From positions 1 through 5,406 of the forward strand of contig QGVE01000152.1 of assembly GCA_003242675.1 (NCBI GenBank): a stretch of DNA of 5,406 bases. The letters are read 5' to 3'. Origin of the DNA: Bacillota bacterium (lineage in GTDB: Bacteria > Bacillota_E > Symbiobacteriia > Symbiobacteriales > Symbiobacteriaceae). Below, piece after piece: positions 1-5,217 of the stretch; the first letter of the stretch is position 1; each line of letters begins with the position of its first letter. The notes under the pieces are model-generated. The model was not told where the DNA came from, searched no databases, and saw only the letters and a program-made list of their open reading frames with translations. A program made the position numbers and the translations under genes.

Positions 1-1
1 C

Positions 2-2005
2 GCCGGCACGGTTGCGGCGCCGCCGCGCATGGACCCCGGCGGCTTGGTGGCGGGGCCGCCGCGCACCCTGGACGCAGAGGTCACGCCCGACTGGGCGGAT
101 GCGGCGGCCACCGGGCAGGAGCCCGCTGCGGGGCGCGGTACGACGGGCGATCTCCAGGCCGAGGCAGAGGGCGGTGTCCGGGGCGGCGCGACGGACGGCG
201 TCCAGATCGACGCCGAGGGAGATGTCCAGGTCGGTACCGAGCGCAGTGTCCAGATCGGCGCCGGGGGCGATGTTCAAGTCCGCACCGAGGCCGGTGTCCC
301 GATCGACGCCGAGGGCGGTTTCCAGATCGGCACCGGGGGCGGCACGGCCGGCGATCTTGGTTTCGGGACGGTGCACGACGAGGTGGCCGCAGAGGTCGCC
401 GCCGCGGCCCCGCCCCAGGGAGCCGACCCCGCCGCGCCAAGGCTCCTGCGGCTGCCCGCGCTGACGGAGGCCGAGCGGGCGGCGCTGGGGCTGGCGGAAC
501 CCGAGTACCACCTCCCCTCCCTTGATCTCCTGCCCCTGCCGGAGAGCGAGCGCGGCCTTTCCGAGGACGAGATCCTGGAGCGGGCGCTGCTCCTGGAGCG
601 CACCCTGGCCAGCTTTGGCGTGGAGGCGAAGGTGGTCGACTTCTCCTTCGGGCCGGCGGTGACCCGCTACGAGCTGCAGCCGGGGCCGGGGGTCCGGGTG
701 AACAAGATCACCGCCCTGGCCGACGACATCGCGCTGGCCCTGGCCGCGACCGACGTGCGGGTGGAGGCGCCGATCCCCGGCAAGTCCGCCGTGGGGATCG
801 AGGTGCCCAACAAGGAGCGGCTGGCCGTGCCCCTGCGGGAGGTCCTGCAGTCGCCCGAGTTCCTGGCCAGCAAGTCGAAGCTGACGATCGCCCTGGGCAA
901 GGACAACGCCGGCAACCCCGTGGTCGGCGACCTCGCCCGGATGCCCCACCTGCTCATCGCCGGGGCGACCGGCTCCGGGAAGTCCGTCTGCATGAACGCC
1001 ATCATCTGTTCGCTCCTCTTCAAGGCGCGGCCGGATGAGGTCAAGATGATGATGATCGACCCCAAGATGGTCGAGCTCTCGATCTACAACGGCATCCCCC
1101 ACCTGATCGCCCCGGTCATCACGGACGTCCGCCGGGCCGCCGGGTACCTGAAGGGCGCGGTGAAGGAGATGGAGTCCCGCTACGAGCTCTTCGCCGCGGC
1201 CGGGGTGCGCAACATCGAGCAGTACAATCGCCTGGTCGCGACCGACCCCGGCCCGGACCCGGCACATCCCCGGAAGCCACTGCCTTACATCGTCATCTTC
1301 ATCGACGAGCTGGCCGACCTGATGATGGTCGCGCCGGCCGAGGTGGAGGACGCCATCTGCCGGCTGGCCCAGATGGCCCGGGCCTGCGGCATCCACCTGG
1401 TCATCGCGACCCAGTCGCCCCGGGTGGACGTGATCACCGGCCTCATCAAGGCCAACATCCCTTCCCGCATCGCCTTTGCGGTCTCCTCGCAGGTCGACTC
1501 CCGGGTCATCCTGGACGCCGCCGGCGCGGAGCGGCTGCTCGGCCGGGGCGACATGCTCTACCACCCCGCCGGCCTCCCCAAGCCGATCCGGGCGCAGGGC
1601 GCGTACATCAGCGAGGCCTCTGTGGAAAAGCTGGTCGAGTTCGTCAAGGCCCAGGGCCGGCCCGAGTACACGGCGCAGGAGGTGCCCCTGGACAGCGGCG
1701 GCCGGCGCGGCCGCAACGGCGCGCCGGAGGCGCAGCCGCACGCCGGCTCCGCGCTGGACGAGGCCCTGCCGGAGGCGGCCCGCATCATCATCGAACACGG
1801 CCACGCCTCGGTCTCCCTGCTCCAGCGCCGCCTCCGCTGCAACTACACCAAGGCCGCCCGGCTGATCGACCAGCTCGAGGAGATGGGGCTCATCGGCCCC
1901 TACCAGGGGTCCAAGCCCCGGGAGGTGCTGGCCACCATGGAGACGTGGGAGAAGCTGTTCGGCAGCCGGTCGGGCGGCACCGGATCCGGCCGGGCCGGCG
2001 AGTGA
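2..2005 (+). CDS. spoIIIE: SpoIIIE/FtsK-family DNA translocase, 5' end outside window
   Basis: ATP-driven double-stranded DNA pump that clears chromosomes through a division or sporulation septum. The frame is open to the left edge, and the first ATG (29) has no ribosome binding site, so the start and the expected N-terminal membrane segments lie outside the window. Numbering from that ATG gives 658 residues: a low-complexity linker (1-145) with eight octapeptide repeats (42-105), an alpha domain (about 165-290), the RecA-like beta domain with Walker A GATGSGKS (312-319), the family segment MMIDPKMVELS (341-351), Walker B IVIFIDELAD (421-430) and VIATQSPRVDVITG (458-471), then a winged-helix gamma domain (about 573-635) ending GSKPREVL. 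The gamma domain reads CNYTKAARLID where relatives usually have GYxRAARLID. The motor appears intact. Family membership is certain. SpoIIIE rather than a vegetative FtsK or soluble SftA-like paralogue is inference, since the N-terminus is missing. Confidence 0.95.
   Translation, partial: AGTVAAPPRMDPGGLVAGPPRTLDAEVTPDWADAAATGQEPAAGRGTTGDLQAEAEGGVRGGATDGVQIDAEGDVQVGTERSVQIGAGGDVQVRTEAGVPIDAEGGFQIGTGGGTAGDLGFGTVHDEVAAEVAAAAPPQGADPAAPRLLRLPALTEAERAALGLAEPEYHLPSLDLLPLPESERGLSEDEILERALLLERTLASFGVEAKVVDFSFGPAVTRYELQPGPGVRVNKITALADDIALALAATDVRVEAPIPGKSAVGIEVPNKERLAVPLREVLQSPEFLASKSKLTIALGKDNAGNPVVGDLARMPHLLIAGATGSGKSVCMNAIICSLLFKARPDEVKMMMIDPKMVELSIYNGIPHLIAPVITDVRRAAGYLKGAVKEMESRYELFAAAGVRNIEQYNRLVATDPGPDPAHPRKPLPYIVIFIDELADLMMVAPAEVEDAICRLAQMARACGIHLVIATQSPRVDVITGLIKANIPSRIAFAVSSQVDSRVILDAAGAERLLGRGDMLYHPAGLPKPIRAQGAYISEASVEKLVEFVKAQGRPEYTAQEVPLDSGGRRGRNGAPEAQPHAGSALDEALPEAARIIIEHGHASVSLLQRRLRCNYTKAARLIDQLEEMGLIGPYQGSKPREVLATMETWEKLFGSRSGGTGSGRAGE
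152..343 (+). repeat. Eight in-frame 24-base repeats (octapeptide array) in translocase linker
   Basis: Eight consecutive 24-base units, all in frame, encode LQAEAEGG, VRGGATDG, VQIDAEGD, VQVGTERS, VQIGAGGD, VQVRTEAG, VPIDAEGG and FQIGTGGG. The consensus is roughly V-Q-I/V-x-A/T-E/G-G-x, and a decayed ninth unit may follow at 344-367. From the third unit on, position 5 alternates Ala and Thr, which gives a 48-base superperiod and points to growth by duplication of paired units. Because the period is a multiple of three, the array keeps other frames open too, which explains the spurious overlapping reading frames here. Confidence 0.85.
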
Positions 2006-2010
2006 GGGAG
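2006..2010 (+). promoter_or_regulatory. Ribosome binding site of the GNAT gene
   Basis: GGGAG lies directly after the translocase stop codon and 9 bases before the GTG at 2020. The upstream frame is closed by TGA at 2011-2013, so this site fixes the GTG as the start. Confidence 0.6.
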
Positions 2011-2019
2011 TGAGCCTTC

Positions 2020-2463
2020 GTGCCGATTCGCACCGTGCGGGTGACCACCCCCGACCAGTTGGAGGCGGCCTTTGCCATCCGGCGCCAGGTCTTCATCGCG
2101 GAGCAGAACGTCCCGCCCGAGGAGGAAAGGGACGACCTCGACCTGACCGCCGCCCACGTGCTCGCCCTGGACCCCACCGGCCGCCCGGTGGCGACGGGGC
2201 GCATCATCCCCTACGGCGAAGGGACGGGCAAGCTGCAGCGCATCGCCGTGCTGCGGGAGTTCCGGGGCAGGGGCTACGGCCGGGCCGTGGTCGAGGCCCT
2301 GGAGGAGATCGGGCGGAGCATGGGGTTCCGCCGCTTCGTGCTCGGGGCCCAGACCCATGCCGAGGGGTTCTATCACAAGCTCGGGTACCGGACCACATCG
2401 CCGGAGGTCTTCCTGGACGCCGGCATCCCCCACGTCTTCATGGAGAAGGTGCTGGAGGATTGA
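2020..2463 (+). CDS. GNAT-family N-acetyltransferase, YjcF-like
   Basis: Predicted soluble acetyl-CoA-dependent N-acetyltransferase of 147 residues, close to the usual size for a single-domain GNAT. The acetyl-CoA pyrophosphate-binding loop is seen as RGRGYG (82-87), preceded by the beta-4 strand LQRIAVL (72-78). The C-terminal part has AQTHAEGFYHKLGY (110-123), with Tyr118 in the place of the usual general acid, and FLDAGIPHVFMEK (131-143). The front segment RRQVFIAEQNVPPEEE (21-36) and the FLDAGIPH ending resemble, from memory, Bacillus YjcF and the ElaA-type group. Their substrates are not well established, so I do not name one. The GTG start is set by an in-frame stop nine bases upstream and a GGGAG site. 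The gene begins 14 bases after the translocase stop, suggesting one transcript; a job related to DNA translocation is not implied. Confidence 0.9.
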   Translation: MPIRTVRVTTPDQLEAAFAIRRQVFIAEQNVPPEEERDDLDLTAAHVLALDPTGRPVATGRIIPYGEGTGKLQRIAVLREFRGRGYGRAVVEALEEIGRSMGFRRFVLGAQTHAEGFYHKLGYRTTSPEVFLDAGIPHVFMEKVLED

Positions 2464-2514
2464 GCTTACCAGCCGTCGGTCAGCCGCACGAGCCGCCGCT
2501 GTCCGCGACACTCA

Positions 2515-2553
2515 CGACCTGGCGGCGCCCCCGGAGGGGCTCCCGCCAGGTCG
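2515..2553. other. Long GC-rich hairpin downstream of the GNAT gene
   Basis: Perfect 11-base arms CGACCTGGCGG (2515-2525) and CCGCCAGGTCG (2543-2553) enclose a second 5-bp stem, GCCCC/GGGGC (2527-2531 and 2536-2540), with a CGGA loop. About 16 base pairs form with only a small internal loop. No T-run follows on either strand, so it is not a canonical intrinsic terminator. It could stall polymerase, protect a 3' end or be a dispersed palindromic repeat. Confidence 0.6.
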
Positions 2554-2601
2554 CCCGGGCCCCGCGGCAGGCCGGCCCGCCGCGCTCAGGCGGGGAAATC
2601 G

Positions 2602-2651
2602 GGAAGTGAAGAGGGCGGTGCCCGCCGGGGCACCGCCCTTCTGCCACTTCC
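2602..2651. terminator. Probable bidirectional terminator between convergent genes
   Basis: A 12-bp stem, AGGGCGGTGCCC (2612-2623) with GGGCACCGCCCT (2628-2639), closes a GCCG tetraloop. It is flanked by a second complementary pair, GGAAGTG (2602-2608) and CACTTCC (2645-2651), making an extended hairpin. It lies between the convergent GNAT gene and hflC, starting about 10 bases beyond the hflC stop on the minus strand. The T-tracts are short and interrupted on both sides, so efficiency is uncertain, but position and symmetry fit a shared terminator. Confidence 0.7.
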
Positions 2652-2660
2652 GAACCGCGA

Positions 2661-3575
2661 CTACTCGCCCATCAGCAGGCGGGCGAACGGCGAGTCGATC
2701 GGGATCACGATCGTCGGCTGGCCGTTCAGCGTGGTCTTATACGACTCCAGGGTCCGATAGAACGCGTAGAACTCGGGATCCGCGCCAAAGGCCTCGTTGT
2801 AGATGCGGGCGGCCTCCCGCTCTCCCTCGGCCTCGATCTCCGCGGCCCGGCGGGAGGCCTCGGAGACGATCAGGGCAGCCTCCTTGTCGGTGCGGGCCCG
2901 GATGATCGCGGCCTGCTCGTCGCCCTGGGAGAGGTAGTCCTGTGCGATCTTCTGCCGCTCGGACTTCATGCGGTTATAGACCGACTCCAGGTTCTGCGGC
3001 GGCAGGTCGGTCCGCTTCAGCCGCACGTCGTGGACCGTGATGCCGTACGTGGCCAGCTGCTCGTTGACCAGCCGGGTGACCTCCTGGTTCAGGTTCCCCC
3101 GCGCCGACTCGCCCTCCGAGATGATCTCGCCGAACTTCAGCCGGCCCAGCACACCCCGGACGGTCGAGTAGACTGCGGCGTCGATGCGCTGCTCCGCGCG
3201 GGCCACCGTCTGCGTGTTCTGCACGAAGAGGTACGGGTCGGTGATCTGCCAGACCGTGTAGTGGTCGACGATGATCGGCTTCTGGTCGGCCGTGAGCAGC
3301 TCGGCCGGGGCGCTGTCGTGCACCATGCGGTGCTTGGGCAGGGTCTGCGCCGACTGGAGAAGCGGAATCTTGAACGCCGGTCCGGCCTCGGTCACGACCC
3401 GCTGCACGACACCCGTCCAGGAGCGGATCACCAGGTACTGGTCCTCCCGGACGAAGATCACCTGGCTCAGGGCCCCGGCGACCAGGGCAATCACGGCGAT
3501 CCACGCCAGGAGCCCCTTCGCCTCACCCGGGCTCACCTGGATCTTCAGGTCGATGGGCTGACGCTCCGGATTCAC
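2661..3575 (-). CDS. hflC: HflC, SPFH-domain modulator of FtsH protease
   Basis: Membrane-anchored SPFH (stomatin/prohibitin/flotillin/HflKC) protein of 304 residues. In proteobacteria HflC assembles with HflK into a large complex that encloses FtsH and limits its access to membrane substrates. Visible here: one N-terminal membrane segment (about 21-41), the SPFH domain (about 42-200) with PAFKIPLLQS (66-75), IVDHYTVWQITDP (102-114) and DVRLKRTDLPPQNLESVYNRM (183-203), an alanine- and glutamate-rich coiled coil (about 204-262), and the typical C-terminal signature DPEFYAFYRTLESYK (266-280). These are hallmarks of HflC rather than HflK or generic stomatins. The GTG start overlaps the hflK stop codon in GTGA, implying translational coupling; a G-rich stretch about 9 bases upstream may act as the ribosome binding site. 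Length is near the family norm. HflKC is not a standard component in the best-studied Firmicutes. Confidence 0.94.
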   Translation of the reverse strand: MNPERQPIDLKIQVSPGEAKGLLAWIAVIALVAGALSQVIFVREDQYLVIRSWTGVVQRVVTEAGPAFKIPLLQSAQTLPKHRMVHDSAPAELLTADQKPIIVDHYTVWQITDPYLFVQNTQTVARAEQRIDAAVYSTVRGVLGRLKFGEIISEGESARGNLNQEVTRLVNEQLATYGITVHDVRLKRTDLPPQNLESVYNRMKSERQKIAQDYLSQGDEQAAIIRARTDKEAALIVSEASRRAAEIEAEGEREAARIYNEAFGADPEFYAFYRTLESYKTTLNGQPTIVIPIDSPFARLLMGE

Positions 3576-4492
3576 TGAGTGCCACCCCCCGCCGGCACGA
3601 TGGGCAGGTACTTGACCGTGCCCTCACTGGAGTCCACGATCACGATGTTCGCCCCGGGCAGGATCTGCTCCAGGGTCTCCAGCAGGAGCCGCTGCCGGGT
3701 GACCTCCGGGCTGGCCTTGTAGGCCTCGTAGAGGGCCTTGTACTGGGCCACCTCGGCCAGAGCCTGGTTGATGCGCGCCTGCTTGTTGGCCTCAGCCTGC
3801 TCCAGCAGCTTCCGGGCCTCCGCACGGGCCGCCGGGATCCGCTCGGCCTCGTACTTCCCGGCCTCGTTGATCTTGGTCTGCTGCGCCTCCCGGGCATCCG
3901 TCACCGCCTTGAACTCGGCGGAGACCTCCTGCGGCGGCTCCACGTCCTGCAGCTTCACGTCGATGATCATGATGCCGGCGCCGTAGCTGTCCATCAGCTC
4001 GACCAGCTGCCGCTCCACTTCTTCCTGGATCTCGAACTTGCCGGTGGTGATGGCCACGTCGAGGCCCGTGGTGCCCATCACCGAGCGCAGAGCGGCCGCG
4101 GTGGCGTTGCGCAGCAGCCGCTCGGGGTCATTCACCCCGAAGAGGTACTTCTCGATGTCCTGGATGCGCCACTCCACGAGCAGGTCGGCCCAGACCAGGT
4201 TCTCGTCGCCGGTGATCATCAGGGCCTCGTCCTCCACCAGCTCCACCCTGCCGTCCCGCTCCCGGTAGCCGAACTGCAGCTCCTGCGTCTGCTTGGTCGG
4301 AAGGACGATCGCCTTCTCCAGGGGCCACGGCAGCTTGGTGTGCACGCCCTTGTCCACCTGGCGGGTGGCGCGCCCCATCGTGAGCACCAGAGCCGACTCG
4401 TGCTCCTCCACGCGGAACCAGCTCGTCAGGGCCACGTCCACCAGCACGGCGACCAGCAGCAGCCCCAGCACCGCTCGCCCGATCCGTCGCAC
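3572..4492 (-). CDS. hflK: HflK, SPFH-domain modulator of FtsH protease
   Basis: SPFH membrane protein of 306 residues, the expected partner of HflC. Numbering from the GTG at 4492: a short N-terminus, one membrane segment (about 7-26) containing an unusual Asp19, the SPFH domain (about 27-200) with the HflK-typical MITGDENLV (92-100), a conserved YLFGVNDPE (116-124) and LQDVEPPQEV (181-190), the INEAGKYEAERIPAARAEA segment (208-226), then a coiled coil and a C-terminal IVIVDSSEG (283-291). The Pro/Gly-rich cytoplasmic N-terminus of enterobacterial HflK is absent. I prefer the GTG at 4492 because the AAGGGAGG site sits 9 bases upstream of it; a TTG at 4501, three codons earlier, directly abuts that site and leaves no spacer. 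hflK is first in the operon, hflC follows with a 4-base overlap, and the promoter should lie in the divergent region to the right. Confidence 0.92.
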   Translation of the reverse strand: MRRIGRAVLGLLLVAVLVDVALTSWFRVEEHESALVLTMGRATRQVDKGVHTKLPWPLEKAIVLPTKQTQELQFGYRERDGRVELVEDEALMITGDENLVWADLLVEWRIQDIEKYLFGVNDPERLLRNATAAALRSVMGTTGLDVAITTGKFEIQEEVERQLVELMDSYGAGIMIIDVKLQDVEPPQEVSAEFKAVTDAREAQQTKINEAGKYEAERIPAARAEARKLLEQAEANKQARINQALAEVAQYKALYEAYKASPEVTRQRLLLETLEQILPGANIVIVDSSEGTVKYLPIVPAGGGTQ

Positions 4493-4501
4493 TCGCTCCA
4501 A

Positions 4502-4509
4502 CCTCCCTT
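4502..4509 (-). promoter_or_regulatory. Ribosome binding site that decides the hflK start
   Basis: On the minus strand the sequence reads AAGGGAGG and is immediately followed by TTG (4501-4499) and, 9 bases later, by GTG (4492-4490). The spacing is right for the GTG and impossible for the TTG. Confidence 0.7.
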
Positions 4510-4640
4510 TCCTGACAAGTTGAGAAGTGTCCAGATCAAAGGATGCAAGAGCACCCTGGATTGGTTCGCATCAACCGGCCGCCCCCGGCCGGCCGTGCGG
4601 AGAAGCGGCGGGCGCAGGCGCCACGGGAATACTACGGCGC
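4510..4640. promoter_or_regulatory. Divergent intergenic region, presumed promoters of hflKC and the membrane protein gene
   Basis: Both flanking genes are read outwards from here, so promoters for each are expected. The segment 4510-4575 is richer in A and T than its surroundings. On the plus strand, CTGACA (4512-4517) and TTGAGA (4520-4525) resemble a -35 box, but no convincing -10 follows at 16-18 bases. On the minus strand, TTGCAT (4547-4542) has only a weak partner. A 7-bp hairpin, CCGGCCG (4575-4581) with CGGCCGG (4586-4592), lies in the leader of the plus-strand gene. No individual promoter box can be called with confidence. Confidence 0.35.
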
Positions 4641-4646
4641 AGGAGG
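4641..4646 (+). promoter_or_regulatory. Ribosome binding site of the two-segment membrane protein gene
   Basis: AGGAGG is a full-strength Shine-Dalgarno sequence, 8 bases before ATG (4655) and 5 bases before GTG (4652). The ATG has the better spacing. The frame is open far upstream, but sequence before this site is not protein-like. Confidence 0.8.
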
Positions 4647-4654
4647 TGCAGGTG

Positions 4655-5137
4655 ATGCTGCGCGGCGACGTCGACCGCTTCTATCGCGCCGTCCGGCGGG
4701 ACCACCCGCAGCCGCCCCCGGGCCCGATCCGCCACCTGGACCACATCCGGCCGATTGCGGACTACTACGCCCGCCTCACCCAGCAGGAGCGGCTCCTCAT
4801 GCTGGCCTGGGCGCGCAAAGAGGAGAGCGGCATCGGGATCATCCCGCTCGCCCTCTCCGCCATTCCCTTCTTCGGGCTGATCGTGAGCGCCCGGCTCCAG
4901 GAGGTGCTGAGCCGCCTGCCCATCTGGCAGGTGTTTGCCACCTGGGTGCTCTTCGGCTCCCTGGTCGTGCTGGGCTTCTTCGTCCACCAGAGCCAGAAGG
5001 CCTGGACCGCCCTGCACATCACCCTGCTGGAGCAGGCGATCCGGCAGGCGGAAGCCGCACAGGCCCAGGCCCCGCAGGAACCCGCCCGGCCGGGCGACCA
5101 CCGGCCCGCCCTGCCCCCGGAAGCCGGTGTACACTGA
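4655..5137 (+). CDS. Hypothetical protein with two predicted membrane segments
   Basis: I do not recognise this 160-residue protein. It starts with a soluble N-terminal part rich in Arg, His and Pro (1-57), including PQPPPGP (19-25), a likely helix from 31 to 56 (IRPIADYYARLTQQERLLML begins it), then two strongly hydrophobic stretches at about 59-78 and 90-110 joined by the short polar loop ARLQEVLSRLP (79-89), and a C-terminal helix (112-139) rich in Gln, Ala and Glu. It ends in a Pro-rich tail. The two segments form a hairpin, so both termini should be on the same side of the membrane, probably the cytoplasm. No signal peptide, enzyme motif or metal site is visible. A perfect AGGAGG 8 bases before the ATG and a terminator 38 bases after the stop support a real, single-gene transcript. 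It is divergent from hflKC; a shared membrane stress role is possible but unproven. Confidence 0.8.
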   Translation: MLRGDVDRFYRAVRRDHPQPPPGPIRHLDHIRPIADYYARLTQQERLLMLAWARKEESGIGIIPLALSAIPFFGLIVSARLQEVLSRLPIWQVFATWVLFGSLVVLGFFVHQSQKAWTALHITLLEQAIRQAEAAQAQAPQEPARPGDHRPALPPEAGVH

Positions 5138-5175
5138 GGCCGCGCGGCAGGCCGCGAGCCGCCAGGCCATCTCCA

Positions 5176-5199
5176 CGGCCCCGCTCGGGGCCGCTGTTT
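5176..5199 (+). terminator. Intrinsic terminator after the membrane protein gene
   Basis: A 7-bp GC stem, CGGCCCC (5176-5182) with GGGGCCG (5187-5193), closes a GCTC loop and is followed by CTGTTTGATTT, a moderately T-rich tail. A smaller hairpin, CGCGG/CCGCG (5143-5147, 5152-5156), precedes it. Position and form fit rho-independent termination of the gene ending at 5137. Confidence 0.75.
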
Positions 5200-5217
5200 G
5201 ATTTGGAAGGAACTTTT

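Noticed and set aside
29..31. ATG at 29 as the true start of the translocase.
   Set aside because: No Shine-Dalgarno sequence precedes it, and the frame stays open to the window edge with the membrane domain still unaccounted for.
152..343. Tandem 24-base units considered as a CRISPR array or minisatellite of non-coding type.
   Set aside because: There are no spacers, the units are contiguous and diverge by codon, and they stay in frame within a well-supported gene.
12..464. Overlapping open frames across the repeat array on both strands, with Arg/Ser/Pro-rich translations.
   Set aside because: They are shadows: a 24-base period keeps all frames open, and the composition is typical of wrong-frame GC-rich sequence.
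1900..2511. Long minus-strand frame opposite the GNAT gene.
   Set aside because: The plus-strand product has clear acetyltransferase motifs; the minus frame has none and crosses the translocase 3' end.
3336..3343. GGGCAGGG, a match to the E. coli KOPS pattern GGGNAGGG.
   Set aside because: One match is expected by chance in GC-rich sequence, and the recognition helix of this translocase differs from that of E. coli FtsK.
4542..4570. Minus-strand TTGCAT with a 17-base spacer to TCTCAA as an hflK promoter.
   Set aside because: Only three of six bases match at each box, too weak to call as a separate site.
4340..4654. Upstream extension of the membrane protein frame into hflK.
   Set aside because: The added residues are antisense to hflK or low-complexity Arg/Gly/Pro sequence, while a perfect AGGAGG sits just before the ATG at 4655.
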